DNA of 64,000 nucleotides from Sphingobium vermicomposti (GTDB lineage Bacteria; Pseudomonadota; Alphaproteobacteria; Sphingomonadales; Sphingomonadaceae): positions 186,001 to 250,000 of the forward strand of contig NZ_JAASQR010000004.1 of assembly GCF_011762025.1 (NCBI RefSeq), read 5' to 3'. Position numbers and translations under genes: made by a program. Shown in pieces: positions 1 through 9,552 of the stretch (the stretch's first letter is position 1; the number at the start of each line of letters is the position of its first letter). A model generated the notes under the pieces. That model saw only the letters and a program-made list of their open reading frames with translations. It was not told the DNA's origin and made no database searches.

Positions 1-1
1 G

Positions 2-427
2 GATGCCCTGAACATAAAGGGTGTGACGCACATCATATTGTTCGAAGGCATCAACGACATCGGCATGTCCGGGAAATCCATGTACGGCGACAATCCGCCG
101 CTCAGTCATGAGGACCTGATTTCAGGCTATCGCCAGATCATTGCGCGCGCCCACGTGAAGGGGGTCAAGGTCGTCATGGGCACGATCATGCCCTTCGCCG
201 GGGCTGAATATTATTCGCCAGAGAAGGAAGCGACCCGCCAGGCCGCGAACCAGTGGATACGCAGTTCGAATGAACCCGATGCGGTGATCGACTTCGATGC
301 GGCTACCCGTGATCCGAAAAAGCCGTCTTACCTTCGCCAGGACCTGGATTCCGGGGATCATCTCCATCCTAATGCCGCCGGTTACAAGGCCATGGCTGAT
401 GCCGTCGCCCTGCAGGTCCTGAATTAA
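2..427 (+). CDS. SGNH/GDSL-family hydrolase, C-terminal part
   Basis: The reading frame is open from the window edge, so the gene starts upstream of this window; the GTG at 23 is internal. The visible part carries the GxND block of SGNH hydrolases (GINDIG near the beginning) and the C-terminal catalytic Asp-His block (GDHLHPN). These supply the oxyanion-hole Asn and the Asp/His of the catalytic triad; the nucleophile Ser block lies outside the window. Proteins of this family are secreted or periplasmic esterases/lipases acting on acylated sugars or simple esters. The substrate cannot be read from this fragment. The stop is followed by about 170 bp of non-coding DNA before the convergent GntR gene. 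Confidence 0.85.
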   Translation, partial: DALNIKGVTHIILFEGINDIGMSGKSMYGDNPPLSHEDLISGYRQIIARAHVKGVKVVMGTIMPFAGAEYYSPEKEATRQAANQWIRSSNEPDAVIDFDAATRDPKKPSYLRQDLDSGDHLHPNAAGYKAMADAVALQVLN

Positions 428-601
428 GGCAGTCCGGTGTTTCCGCCAGCTCTCGTCATGGACTGGCGGAATAGCCGGATCTGCCTCGCTTCGTGTGCTT
501 GGATTAGATGCACTAAGTTGGGAGTTGATTGATCCCGTGTGCCGATTAACTAGCCAATCAAGTCCTATGCGTTCGGACAGTCGGCGCCGGTCATCTCCGA
601 A

Positions 602-1315
602 CTAGCCTGCTTCCTTCGCTTCCTGGGCCCGCAGAACTTGCAGGGCCGCTCCGGCGGCTTTCTGCACATGCAATCGGCATGCTGCTGCGGCACCTTCCGC
701 GTCTTTCCGTTCGATCGCTTCGACGATCGCGCGCATCTCTTCGATGGTGTGCTTGAGCCGCCCCGGCGCCGAAAGCGAGTAAGCGCGAAGCTGTCGATTG
801 CGATGAAGGATCGTCATCAGCATCCGTGACGCGTAGGCGTTGCCACAACCCGCAAGCAGGACATGGTAGATCTGCTGCTTGATAGCCAGTATCGCCTCTT
901 TGCTGTCATCTGCCCCTGCTTGGGAGAGCCTGTCGAACACTTCGCGCAACGTCGCTCGATCGCTTTCGCTGGCTTTGCGCGCGAACTCATGTGCCACCAA
1001 GCCTTCAAGCTCGGCGCGAACCGCGTAGATTTCCTCGGCTTCCTCGGCTGTCAATGTTGCGACAATCGGCCCGCGGTGCGGACGCTGCTCAACCAGGCCT
1101 TCGGCCTCCAGCAGCCGGATCGCCTCGCGGATGATCTGCCTGCTCGCCCCGAACGTCTCCATCAGCACGCGATCGGGCAAGTGCGTGCCTGGTGGATAGT
1201 GACCAGTCACGATCGCATCCCGCAGCGCGTCCTCTACTTGTCGGCGCACCGGCATAGGCTCAACCCGCCGCGGAGCACCGCCCCCGGTTAGCGTCGTAAA
1301 TTCCGTCACGCTCAT
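602..1315 (-). CDS. GntR-family (FadR/FCD subfamily) transcriptional regulator
   Basis: This is a 237-residue regulator. An N-terminal winged helix-turn-helix of GntR type covers about residues 15-80 (VRRQVEDALRDAIVTGHYPPG, then SRQIIREAIRLLEAEGLV). An all-helical FCD ligand-binding domain follows to the C-terminus. I chose the ATG at 1315 because GGAGGAA lies just upstream; an upstream in-frame start at 1399 adds 28 residues without family character. FCD regulators bind small carboxylates and usually repress neighbouring catabolic genes. The likely targets are the minus-strand dehydrogenase/decarboxylase genes at 1.9-3.2 kb or the aldehyde dehydrogenase at 3.5 kb; that link is inference. Confidence 0.9.
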   Translation of the reverse strand: MSVTEFTTLTGGGAPRRVEPMPVRRQVEDALRDAIVTGHYPPGTHLPDRVLMETFGASRQIIREAIRLLEAEGLVEQRPHRGPIVATLTAEEAEEIYAVRAELEGLVAHEFARKASESDRATLREVFDRLSQAGADDSKEAILAIKQQIYHVLLAGCGNAYASRMLMTILHRNRQLRAYSLSAPGRLKHTIEEMRAIVEAIERKDAEGAAAACRLHVQKAAGAALQVLRAQEAKEAG

Positions 1316-1429
1316 GTCTTCCTCCACGTAACGATAATTAACCACCGGCACGACATGTGGCGATACGCTATTTGCTGTTAAACTTTCGCCGTCCACCAAT
1401 CTCGAACGCCAGCAAATTCCGAGGCGGTG

Positions 1430-1837
1430 TCAACGGGCCCGGGAATAAAGAAACGCCCTGTCCGATACCGGCATGCCCAATTTCTGATAAAAGCCAACCG
1501 CATCCGGTGCGGCCAAAAGCAGTAGCATCGATTCTTCGCCCGTCAGATCGCGGGTTTCCTCGATCAGGCGCTTGCCGACGCCGCGACCTTTAAATGCAGC
1601 ATCGACAGCCAAGTCAGCGAGATATGTGGCAAAGGACCAATCAGTGATCGAACGCGCTATTCCGACAAGCTGTCCCGTTTCAACAAGCCTTGCGGTGACA
1701 ATCAGATTGGCATTGTCGAGCATCCGTTGAAGGCGAGGCAAGTCTTGTATCGGCCTCCTCAAGGCGAGGCCGGACTTTTCAAGCAGATCGACAAACTGCG
1801 AAACGGTCACCGTTTCGCGTCTATATTCGAATTGCAT
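1430..1837 (-). CDS. GNAT-family N-acetyltransferase
   Basis: A 135-residue protein with the acetyl-CoA binding signature of GNAT enzymes (GRGVGKRLI, about residues 87-95) and the C-terminal FYQKLGM element typical of the fold. The ATG at 1837 is preferred over the GTG at 1843 because GGAAGG sits five bases before it. It acetylates an amine on an unknown small molecule or protein. It lies downstream of the beta-hydroxyacid dehydrogenase gene on the same strand with about 30 bp between them, so it may be the last gene of that transcript. Confidence 0.85.
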   Translation of the reverse strand: MQFEYRRETVTVSQFVDLLEKSGLALRRPIQDLPRLQRMLDNANLIVTARLVETGQLVGIARSITDWSFATYLADLAVDAAFKGRGVGKRLIEETRDLTGEESMLLLLAAPDAVGFYQKLGMPVSDRAFLYSRAR

Positions 1838-1868
1838 TTTCACCTTCCGGCCAAATGGTCTTCCTAGC

Positions 1869-2768
1869 TCAGTGATGCACCTGGAGTGTCTCTAAATACC
1901 GATTGATCTCGGTATGGTCGGCACCATCCTGAAGCTGTTCGCGCGCGGCGTCCCAAAGCGAAGCCATCAGGCGCGAAGTTGGCGAGGCAGCCTCCACTAC
2001 ATCCGCTAATTGGGCCGCAACGCCCAAATCCTTCGCCATCAGGCCAAGTGAGAAACCACCATCGTAGGTGCCCGACAGGACGAACGGCTTGATCTTGTTT
2101 TCGGTGCTGTTGTTGCGCCCGGTCGAGACGTTGAGGATATCGACCATCTGCTCCGGATCGAGCCCAAACTTCTTGCCTACGATCAGCGCTTCGCAGGCAG
2201 CAGTCAGACCGGCGGCCGACACAAAATTGTTCAGCGCCTTCATGGCGTGCCCCGAACCAAGCGGCCCTGTTTCGAAGATAGTCCGGCCCATAGCTTCAAG
2301 AACGGGCTTCACGCGAACCACACATGCGGCATCGCCGCCAATCATGATCGCCAGCGAGCCATCAGCCGCACGTTTGACGCCCCCGGATACCGGAGCATCG
2401 ACCATCTGCAAGCCACGCTTGTCGAGTTGCTCCCCGAGTTTGCGGGTTTCGGCGGGCGCTGACGAGGACATGTCGATCAGCACCGCACCGCCAAGATGGT
2501 CGGCCAGCGAATCCAGCACCACCTTGTTCACGATTGCCGAGCTTGGCAGCATCGTGATGACGGCGTCTGCCCCCTGTGCGGTCAGCGCAGCATTTTCGCA
2601 CACCTTGCTGCCGGTTTCCTGAAGCTCCTTGCAGGCGTCCTGCGAAAGGTCGAAGCCCTGGACCTGATAGCCTGCCCTTATCAGGCACTTCGCCATGGGC
2701 AATCCCATCGCGCCTAAACCTACAAATCCGACGACGGCAGGTGCGGCGATTGTCGGGGCGTCAGTCAT
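1869..2768 (-). CDS. NAD(P)-dependent beta-hydroxyacid dehydrogenase (3-hydroxyisobutyrate dehydrogenase family)
   Basis: A 299-residue protein of the usual family length. The N-terminal Rossmann motif GFVGLGAMGLPMA occupies about residues 14-26. The substrate-binding block DAPVSGGV is near 124-131, and the catalytic helix GHAMKALNN places the catalytic Lys at about 177. Such enzymes oxidise short beta-hydroxyacids (3-hydroxyisobutyrate, tartronate-semialdehyde and relatives) to the semialdehyde. Its start overlaps the end of the upstream carboxymuconolactone-decarboxylase-like gene by 8 bp, implying translational coupling. A divergent semialdehyde-type dehydrogenase at 3545 could consume a semialdehyde product; this pairing is inference. 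Confidence 0.9.
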   Translation of the reverse strand: MTDAPTIAAPAVVGFVGLGAMGLPMAKCLIRAGYQVQGFDLSQDACKELQETGSKVCENAALTAQGADAVITMLPSSAIVNKVVLDSLADHLGGAVLIDMSSSAPAETRKLGEQLDKRGLQMVDAPVSGGVKRAADGSLAIMIGGDAACVVRVKPVLEAMGRTIFETGPLGSGHAMKALNNFVSAAGLTAACEALIVGKKFGLDPEQMVDILNVSTGRNNSTENKIKPFVLSGTYDGGFSLGLMAKDLGVAAQLADVVEAASPTSRLMASLWDAAREQLQDGADHTEINRYLETLQVHH

Positions 2769-3168
2769 TGCTGATCAGGCCCATCTCGACGAGCACTTCG
2801 GAAGCGAGGCGGAAATGTTCGAGCGATGCCGGGAGACCAGCATAGATCGCGCTTTGCAGAAGGAGCTCCTTGATTTCATCCACGGTCACGCCATTGTTGA
2901 TGGCGGCGCGGACGTGGACCTTGAATTCGTGGTGACGGTTCAGCGCCGTAAGCATGGCAAGATTGACCATGCTGCGGGCCTTGCGATCGAGGCCGGGACG
3001 CGACCAGATTTCGCCCCAACAATATTCCGTCGCAAGCTTCTGGATTTCCATGTTGAAGGGGGTCGCAGTGTTCAGGGACTTTTCGACATAAGCATCGCCC
3101 AGCACCGCCTTGCGGATTGCGATACCTTTTTCAAATTGCGGTCCTGCATCCTTGAACAGATCGCTCAT
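2761..3168 (-). CDS. Carboxymuconolactone decarboxylase (CMD/PcaC-like) family protein
   Basis: A 135-residue all-helical protein matching the PcaC/CMD family, with the blocks KLATEYCWGEIWSRPGL and LLLQSAIYAGLPASLEHF characteristic of it. The ATG at 3168 is chosen because AAGGATC lies upstream; a longer frame reaches 3246 but adds non-family sequence. PcaC decarboxylates 4-carboxymuconolactone in the protocatechuate branch, but many relatives act on other substrates or are AhpD-like. No other protocatechuate genes are present here, so the specific reaction is unproven. It is the first gene of the minus-strand pair with the beta-hydroxyacid dehydrogenase. Confidence 0.85.
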   Translation of the reverse strand: MSDLFKDAGPQFEKGIAIRKAVLGDAYVEKSLNTATPFNMEIQKLATEYCWGEIWSRPGLDRKARSMVNLAMLTALNRHHEFKVHVRAAINNGVTVDEIKELLLQSAIYAGLPASLEHFRLASEVLVEMGLISND

Positions 3169-3544
3169 TCCTTGATCCTTCGGTCGGTAAACTGGGGGCG
3201 TAGCGCGCTTGGGAAAGGATCTACGCTTGACAGAATTGTCCGTCAATCCGCTTGACGGGTAATATCTGGAAACATAAGGATGCCGCTAGCTTTGAAAGGC
3301 CAAGATGCAGGTTGAAGCGGCGGGTTGGACCCGCCACTTGAAGTTGTCAGTCCAAGCCGAGGAACGCGTTCGTTGCCCACCCACCACGACAGCGCTTTTC
3401 GAACTGGCGCTCGCCACCTATGCCGGGATAAGAGCGGCTGGATCGTTATAGGATAAGTGATGCCCTTACCGGCCACGAAACCCTTCATATCCCCTTTCAT
3501 CATTTTCTGCGGCAATTAGCTGCGAACGCCAAAAGGAAGCAGAA
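3169..3544 (+). other. Divergent intergenic region with one short hairpin
   Basis: These 376 bp separate the divergent CMD-like gene and aldehyde dehydrogenase and must hold both promoters. A perfect 7-bp inverted repeat GGCGGGT-TGG-ACCCGCC lies at 3319-3335; it has no T-run, so it may be an operator rather than a terminator. The 90-codon minus-strand frame here has no family character and I do not call it. Confidence 0.5.
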
Positions 3545-4945
3545 ATGGCTCAGTCCAAAATAGCCCCGAACGAGTCGGCCGCGATCAACCCGACCACGGG
3601 TGAAGTTTTGACCCGCTATCCGCACCAGACCCCGGATGAGGTTCAAAGCTTGTTGGACCAGTCGGTCGCGGCGTTCAGGATCTGGCGCGACGTTGAGCCA
3701 GTTGAGCGGGCGGCCATCATCGGCAATCTTGCCGGTATCCTGCGCAGGCGGATCGACGCGTTCGCGATTGCCATGACTCGCGAGATGGGCAAGCCGATCA
3801 CCCAGGCGAGAGCCGAAATCGAAAAATGTGCCGCGCTGTGCGAGTGGGCAGCGGCCTCCGGCGCTCCACTACTCGACGATGAGCCTACTGAGATTGAGGG
3901 GCAGGCTGCTTATGTCTCTTACCTACCGCTGGGGCCGATCCTTGGCATCATGCCCTGGAACTTCCCATTTTGGCAGGCAATGCGCGGCATTGTCCCGGTC
4001 GTTCTTGCGGGCAATTCCTTCATCCTGAAGCACGCGCCCAACTGCCTCGCGACCGCTTACAATGTTGCCTCAGCCTTTGAAGAGGCTGGCGTACCAAAAG
4101 GCCTGATTTCCGTCCTGAACGTCGCCCAGGATGATATCGAAGCGATCATCGGCGACGACCGCGTTGCCGCCGTCAGCCTTACCGGCAGCGTGCGTGCGGG
4201 TTCGGCCGTGGCTTCGCAGGCGGGTCGCGCGATCAAGAAGTCTTTGCTTGAACTGGGCGGTTCCGACCCGTTCATTGTGCTTGCCGACGCCGATCTCGAT
4301 CGTGCTGTTCCCGCCGCCGTGCTCGCCCGTTTCCAGAATTCCGGTCAGATCTGCATCGCGGCCAAGCGCATCATCGTCGAAGAGCCGGTGGTCGAGGAAT
4401 TTTCCAGGCGCTTTGTTGCGGCTGTGAAGGATCTCAAGATCGGTGACCCGGAGGATGAAAGCACCTATATCGGCCCGATGGCGCGCGTCGACCTGCGGTC
4501 GGAACTGGCCGATCAGGTCAAGCGCACCGTCGAGCAAGGTGCACAGGTGCTGCTCGAAGGCGGCCCGCAGGACGGCGCCGATGGCACGGCTTTCTTCAAG
4601 CCGGTGGTCCTCTCCGGCGTCGAACCTGGTATGGCGGCGTTCGAGGAGGAGACGTTCGGACCGGTCGCGGCTATCATCACGGCGAAAGACGCCGAAGACG
4701 CAATTCGTCTCGCCAACCAGAGTGAATTTGGCCTGTCAGGAGCGATCTGGACAGCCGACGTCGCAAAGGCTCGCCAATATGCTCGCCGTATTGAGAGCGG
4801 CGGCGTGTTCATCAATGGCTTCGCCGCTTCCGATCCGCGCACCCCGATCGGCGGCGTGAAGAAGAGCGGCTATGGCCGTGAGCTGTCGCACTTCGGCGTT
4901 CGCGAGTTCACAAATGCCCAGATCGTCTGGATCGACCGCCGTTAG
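3545..4945 (+). CDS. NAD(P)-dependent aldehyde dehydrogenase, succinate-semialdehyde dehydrogenase-like
   Basis: A 466-residue ALDH-superfamily enzyme, close in style to the shorter SSADH group (Sad/GabD). It begins with INPTTGEVL, has the MPWNFPFWQ block near 135-145, the general base Glu at about 236 (LELGG) and the nucleophile Cys at about 270 (NSGQICIAAKR). It oxidises an aldehyde, probably a semialdehyde, to the acid. The ATG is preceded by AGGAAG with ideal spacing. It stands alone on the plus strand, divergent from the CMD/beta-hydroxyacid dehydrogenase pair. Succinate semialdehyde is the best guess, but related semialdehydes are equally possible. Confidence 0.9.
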   Translation: MAQSKIAPNESAAINPTTGEVLTRYPHQTPDEVQSLLDQSVAAFRIWRDVEPVERAAIIGNLAGILRRRIDAFAIAMTREMGKPITQARAEIEKCAALCEWAAASGAPLLDDEPTEIEGQAAYVSYLPLGPILGIMPWNFPFWQAMRGIVPVVLAGNSFILKHAPNCLATAYNVASAFEEAGVPKGLISVLNVAQDDIEAIIGDDRVAAVSLTGSVRAGSAVASQAGRAIKKSLLELGGSDPFIVLADADLDRAVPAAVLARFQNSGQICIAAKRIIVEEPVVEEFSRRFVAAVKDLKIGDPEDESTYIGPMARVDLRSELADQVKRTVEQGAQVLLEGGPQDGADGTAFFKPVVLSGVEPGMAAFEEETFGPVAAIITAKDAEDAIRLANQSEFGLSGAIWTADVAKARQYARRIESGGVFINGFAASDPRTPIGGVKKSGYGRELSHFGVREFTNAQIVWIDRR

Positions 4946-5713
4946 CTGATGGACAGGGTATCGAGCTCGTGCTTGAAAACTACTGAGGGATTTGTCCCGT
5001 TCGCATCTATCCGCAAAATGGTAAAATTCAGTGATGCCAGCACGCTTGGCAAGGGTGCGTTGAGATTGCCAACCTTCTCGCGCACGTTGCAAATGTGATC
5101 CGATTTCGACATCCGAATTCGAATGCCTCTCTCCCGCTGAATCGTTCGATATATCGTACACATCGAAGGTATTTCTAAGAAAAATCAATGGCTTAATGAC
5201 ATAAAGTAAACGTCTTGCGGCGGGCAGGAAAAAGCGCTCAATTATCCAAATATTACCGCGCGCAATCAAACGAGGAAATTTGACAATAGAGCAGAACTTA
5301 ATGCTAGCCGTACGCCATTTTCACCCACTAGGAGGTGCAAGGCAGCAAATGGATGCTGATCGGAACAAATTATTAGTCCGCCTATATGACGTCAAAGATT
5401 GTTTTCACATAATCAGAACGAAATCGGTCAAGGCATATAAACTTGTTTAGTATAAGGCTCCCCATGACAGGAGCTGGATGAATATTTATTCACAGCCCAA
5501 TGACGACTTCCAGGTGAAGAGTTTGCCACCCAGTGGAGTAGGGCCGCCCCTTCGCGGCTGTTCGCCGACGATTTTCCGGGCGCAGGTGCGGCCGATCCGC
5601 TTTCCCGTTTTGGATGACCATCGCGACCACATCTGGCCGTCGGCTTGCACCGAGACGTCAAAATGCGTAGCGCGAATAACTCTCATTAGCGAATCGAGTG
5701 TTAGGGGGTCGTC
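4946..5713 (+). other. AT-rich intergenic region upstream of a TonB receptor
   Basis: About 770 bp without a confident gene and clearly more AT-rich than its surroundings between about 5140 and 5470. A 56-codon frame starting with TTG at 5280 (GAGGA upstream) ends at 5450 but has no recognisable family. A palindrome TGAATA-TT-TATTCA lies at 5479-5492, about 220 bp before the receptor start. It could be a regulator site, but no specific regulator is indicated. Confidence 0.45.
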
Positions 5714-7819
5714 TTGTCCATCTTTCGTGCAACGCTTCTGGCGTCTGCCTGCCTTTGCGCGTCTGTCGCTTCTGCTCAAGAGGCGCTGGTTGCGGTGCCA
5801 GATGCAGGGGATACCGACCAGATCATCGTCACCGGCCGCGCCCAGCGCCTCTATCGCACGGAGACCACCACCGTTGGCAAGGCGGCGCAGGATCCGCTCG
5901 ACATTCCGCAGGCCTTGCAGGTCATCAACAAGGACCTGTTCGCCGATCAGGGTGCCCGCGATGCGACCGATATCTATCGCAACATTTCAGGCGTCAGCTT
6001 CTTCAGTTATGCGGGAATCACTTTTCGTGGCTTTCGGCAGGACCAGTCCTTCTATGACGGCATGCGCGGCAACCCGTTCATTGGCTTTTCGGTGCCGCAG
6101 CTGTTCAATATCGAACGGGTCGAGGTGCTGAAGGGGCCTGCCGGTCTGTTCTTCGGCCCCGGTTCACCCGGCGGCATCATCAACTATGCGTCGAAAGTGC
6201 CCGACGACAAGGCTGCCATGCGGCTGGTCGCGACCGCCGGCAATTACGACCGGCGCGGCATTTCGGCGGAAGCGACCGGCCCGGTCGACGGCGATGGTGT
6301 GGTCACCTATCGCCTAGGCGGCTTCTATGAAGCGTCGAACCCCTATCGCATCAACACGAAGAATGTCTCGTTGATAGGGGACGGTGCCATCGCCATCAGG
6401 ACCAATGAGGGCGGCAAACTGACGCTTCAGGCCACAATCTACGACAATGACCTTCAGGCGAACCGGCTGCGCGGCGTGTTGACCGACAATGATGGCAATT
6501 TCCTGGGCAGTATTCGCTGGAACGCCAACGAGCCGACCGACTTCCTGCATCTCAAGTCCAAGGCCTATCAGGCGCGCTATGCGACCGCGATCGGCGACCG
6601 GGTGATGTTCGATGCAGGCCTGCGCTATTTCAAGGCGACCGAAACGCAGCAATATCATGAGCCGCGCGGCTTCCTTGCGGGCAGCACGGACCTTGTCGTG
6701 CGCGAGTTTCGTGACCAGATACGCGATGTCGATGGCCTGTCCTTCTCCGCCAATCTGACCGCGCGCGTCGACCTGCTCGGCATGGAGCACAAACTCCAGA
6801 CCGGCGCCGACTGGTATGACGAAACCAGCGTCCTCAACAGCCGCATTCTGCGCGCGGGCGTCACGCCATTGAGCCTCAGTAACCCCGTCTACACCAACAG
6901 CGCGCGCGACGTCGCGCGGGCTGCTCTCCTGCCCTTCGCCGTCACCGACACCCGCACCAAGCGCAAGGGCGCCTATCTGCAGGACCAGATCAGCCTGTCC
7001 GAGGCCTTCATTCTGGTGGGCGGCGTGCGCTACGACAAGTTCGAGGACGGCGTGGTCGGCGACCGCTTCTACACCGATGAAGACGTGACCTTCCGCACTG
7101 GCGCGATCTTTAAGCCGCGCCGCGACGTGTCTGTCTATCTCAGCTGGTCGCAGAGCTTCGAGCCGCAGAGTGCGTCCAGCCAGACGATCGATGTTGGCGG
7201 CCCCTTCGCCCCCGTGACTGGTGACCAGTTCGAGGGCGGGGTCAAGACCGACCTGTTCGACGGCCGGTTGCAGGCCAATTTCGCCGCCTATCGCATCGTG
7301 CGCAAGAACATCCTTCAGGCCGACACCAGCCTGCCGCCTGTCAACGGCCAGGATCAGCTGCGCCCGATCGGCGAAGTGACGAGCAAGGGCTTCGAAATCG
7401 ACCTGTCGACCGACATCACGCCCAACTGGGTGGCGCTCGTCAATTATGGCTTCAACGACACAAAGATCACTGGCACCATCGCAGGACAGGCGATCACCAA
7501 CGCTGTGGGCAACCGCTTCGCCAATGCGCCCAAGCACAAGCTTGGCTTCTGGACCCGCTATCAGCTGCCCGCGATCGACACCGCCATCGCCTTTGGCGGC
7601 GAATATGTGTCGAAACGCATCAGCCTGTCGGGACAGGGGGTGAAGCCCTACACCATCTTCGACGCGTCGCTGACGAAGGGGCTGGGCTTTGCCGAGTTGA
7701 TGCTGCGCGTCGATAACATATTCGACAAGGTCTATGCGGCGTCCGGCTTCTCGGCACAGAGCGGCCATTTCCCTGGTGAACCGCGTACCTTCCTCGCTGA
7801 AATGCGCCTCAACTTCTGA
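5714..7819 (+). CDS. TonB-dependent (siderophore-type) outer-membrane receptor
   Basis: A 701-residue receptor. The TTG start is forced: an in-frame TAG lies at 5702, GGGGG sits just upstream of the TTG, and the following residues form a signal peptide (MSIFRATLLASACLCASVASAQ). A TonB-box-like DQIIVTGRA follows, then the plug domain with IERVEVLKGPAGLFFGPGSPGGIINY at about residues 130-160. A 22-strand barrel ends in the aromatic C-terminus (RLNF). The plug wording resembles ferric-siderophore receptors of the FhuE/FpvA style. It imports a ferric chelate or another large ligand through the outer membrane. No siderophore genes are nearby, so its ligand is unknown. Confidence 0.92.
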   Translation: MSIFRATLLASACLCASVASAQEALVAVPDAGDTDQIIVTGRAQRLYRTETTTVGKAAQDPLDIPQALQVINKDLFADQGARDATDIYRNISGVSFFSYAGITFRGFRQDQSFYDGMRGNPFIGFSVPQLFNIERVEVLKGPAGLFFGPGSPGGIINYASKVPDDKAAMRLVATAGNYDRRGISAEATGPVDGDGVVTYRLGGFYEASNPYRINTKNVSLIGDGAIAIRTNEGGKLTLQATIYDNDLQANRLRGVLTDNDGNFLGSIRWNANEPTDFLHLKSKAYQARYATAIGDRVMFDAGLRYFKATETQQYHEPRGFLAGSTDLVVREFRDQIRDVDGLSFSANLTARVDLLGMEHKLQTGADWYDETSVLNSRILRAGVTPLSLSNPVYTNSARDVARAALLPFAVTDTRTKRKGAYLQDQISLSEAFILVGGVRYDKFEDGVVGDRFYTDEDVTFRTGAIFKPRRDVSVYLSWSQSFEPQSASSQTIDVGGPFAPVTGDQFEGGVKTDLFDGRLQANFAAYRIVRKNILQADTSLPPVNGQDQLRPIGEVTSKGFEIDLSTDITPNWVALVNYGFNDTKITGTIAGQAITNAVGNRFANAPKHKLGFWTRYQLPAIDTAIAFGGEYVSKRISLSGQGVKPYTIFDASLTKGLGFAELMLRVDNIFDKVYAASGFSAQSGHFPGEPRTFLAEMRLNF

Positions 7820-7835
7820 TCATGGGGAAGGTACA

Positions 7836-7853
7836 GGGCGGCTTACGCCGCCC
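7836..7853 (+). terminator. GC-rich hairpin after TonB receptor
   Basis: A perfect 7-bp stem GGGCGGC-TTAC-GCCGCCC lies 17 bp after the receptor stop, followed by only a weak T-rich run (CGTCTCT). It is placed where a terminator is expected, but the poor U-tract keeps confidence moderate. Confidence 0.5.
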
Positions 7854-8155
7854 CGTCTCTATCATGCCAATTCGCCAGCTTCCGGATCGGCCTTAATGAG
7901 GGTCATGTCCTCGGCTTTTGGTTCTTCCGGCCTCGAGCGCTCTGATCCGCATCGGCGGGAATCCAGTTGCAGGGGGAGGAGTCCGACACGTTGGCAGCAA
8001 GAAGCAAAGCCATGAAGGGCGACTTCCCCTTCATGGCCACAAGGCTGCTCTACTGAAAAGCCGGCCTAATCCCCATCTCGCTGGCCGGAATATATGAGCA
8101 CAACCTGATAAGTCAGAGACGAGCAGGTGCCGTCGTCAGCCTGCGCACAGAGCGC
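7854..8155 (+). other. Convergent intergenic spacer with an 11-bp hairpin
   Basis: This spacer separates the plus-strand receptor from the minus-strand LLM monooxygenase. It holds a perfect 11-bp inverted repeat (GCCATGAAGGG at 8009-8019, partner at 8027-8037, 7-base loop). The hairpin could end transcription in either direction although no U-tract follows. No gene is visible. Confidence 0.5.
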
Positions 8156-9460
8156 CTAAAATTCGCGTAAGACCTCCCGAAGCGTCGTGCCGGTATATTC
8201 GGTGCGAACGGCTCCCGCCTTCTGCAGAGCTGGGATAAGACCGTTGACTAGATCTGGGAGCTGGCGGTTATAGCCCGACCCTTCGATCAGGAAGCCGTCC
8301 CCGCCGACCTCGTCCATGACCTCGATCAACTGGGATGCGACTTGCTCCGCCGTGCCGCTAAATCGCGCTTTGTTTCCACCCTTGCCTGATGAGAATAGAT
8401 CCCTGAGGGATTTACCTTCCTCCCGCCCAGCCTTCTTCATGTGATCAAGCGCGCTGGTATGGCCACCCGCGACAATGTCCTGCGGCACTGGAGAGTCCAG
8501 ATCATACTGCGAAAAGTCCACATCCAGCGACGAGGAAGCCATGACAATATTATGCTCAAATGCAGCCTGCTTCTCAGCTTCGCTCATTTCGGGCTGCTCC
8601 TTCCCTTCCGGAATGATGTTAACGGGCGTCAAAAAGACCACTTTAATGTCGTCCGGATTACGACCCTGCCTTTCGGCGCGCCGTCGGATATCATCGCGAT
8701 ACGCTTTCATGCCAGCGACGCCGCCGGTCATCATGCCCAGAACGACTTCCGCATTCCTTGACGAAAATTGGCGACCGCGCTCCGATGCGCCGGCTTGGCA
8801 AAGTACAGGATGGCCCTGCGGCGACCGCACGGTATTCAAGGGACCGCGTGAGCGAAAATGCTCGCCCTCAAAATTGATGGTATGTACCTTTGTATGGTCG
8901 ACATACACGCCGCTTTCCGGGTCAGCAACCAGAGCGCCATCCTCCCATGAATTCCAAAGTTGTTTGGCAAGATCGACATATTCATCCGCTATGTCATAGC
9001 GGACGTTGGACGGCAGAAGCTTGTCTATGCCGAAGTTCAGGGCGGCATTTTTCTCGCTGGATGTAACCATGTTCCAGCCGGCCCGCCCGCCGGTCAAGGA
9101 GTCAACGGTCGACAGCAACCTAGCCAACAAATAGGGCGGGTAGAACGTGGTGGAGGCCGTAGCGATCAGGCCAATATGGGAAGTGCCCTGCGCCATCACG
9201 GGAAGAAGCGGGATCGGATCGAGCTTGGGGGAGAGGGTCGCATTTTTCAGATCCAGCTCCATAGAGCCGCCATATCTGTCACCGACGATCAAAGTATCTT
9301 CAAACAGGATGAAGTCAAATTTTGCAGCCTCCAGAATCTGGGCCAGTTCTTTATGATAGGAGCCATCGATCCAATTCGATCCAAACTCTTTGCCATCACC
9401 TGGCCATGACGTCGCGCCAAACTTGGTGAAATATCCAAGGTGAAATTTAACATGCGACAT
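8156..9460 (-). CDS. LLM-class flavin-dependent monooxygenase (NtaA/SnaA/DszA family)
   Basis: A 434-residue bacterial-luciferase-like TIM-barrel enzyme. The block ending in GGRAGWNMVTS (about residues 125-135) and RSPQGHPVLCQAGAS (about 210-225) are hallmarks of the NtaA/SnaA/DszA subgroup. These are FMNH2-dependent two-component monooxygenases that attack nitrilotriacetate, sulfones and related compounds. They need a separate flavin reductase; none is seen nearby. The gene follows the PhyH-type dioxygenase on the same strand with a 92-bp gap, suggesting joint expression. The substrate is unknown; DszA, NtaA or alkane/terpene monooxygenase roles are all possible. Confidence 0.9.
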   Translation of the reverse strand: MSHVKFHLGYFTKFGATSWPGDGKEFGSNWIDGSYHKELAQILEAAKFDFILFEDTLIVGDRYGGSMELDLKNATLSPKLDPIPLLPVMAQGTSHIGLIATASTTFYPPYLLARLLSTVDSLTGGRAGWNMVTSSEKNAALNFGIDKLLPSNVRYDIADEYVDLAKQLWNSWEDGALVADPESGVYVDHTKVHTINFEGEHFRSRGPLNTVRSPQGHPVLCQAGASERGRQFSSRNAEVVLGMMTGGVAGMKAYRDDIRRRAERQGRNPDDIKVVFLTPVNIIPEGKEQPEMSEAEKQAAFEHNIVMASSSLDVDFSQYDLDSPVPQDIVAGGHTSALDHMKKAGREEGKSLRDLFSSGKGGNKARFSGTAEQVASQLIEVMDEVGGDGFLIEGSGYNRQLPDLVNGLIPALQKAGAVRTEYTGTTLREVLREF

Positions 9461-9552
9461 AACAATAACCCTTCTTCATCGTATCGGAGATCCGATATGG
9501 CTGCCGACCTTTCCAGGGGCACAAATAGTCGGACAAGGCCCCTTGCATGGGG

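Noticed and set aside
3361-3390. GGAAC motif before the aldehyde dehydrogenase
   Set aside because: No GTT at 16-18 bases, so not an EcfG-type promoter.
3243-3515. 90-codon minus-strand frame between the CMD-like and aldehyde dehydrogenase genes
   Set aside because: No ribosome-binding site, no family features, and it spans the divergent promoter region.
5280-5450. 56-codon plus-strand frame from TTG with GAGGA upstream
   Set aside because: AT-rich, poor spacing, no recognisable family; noted only as part of the intergenic description.
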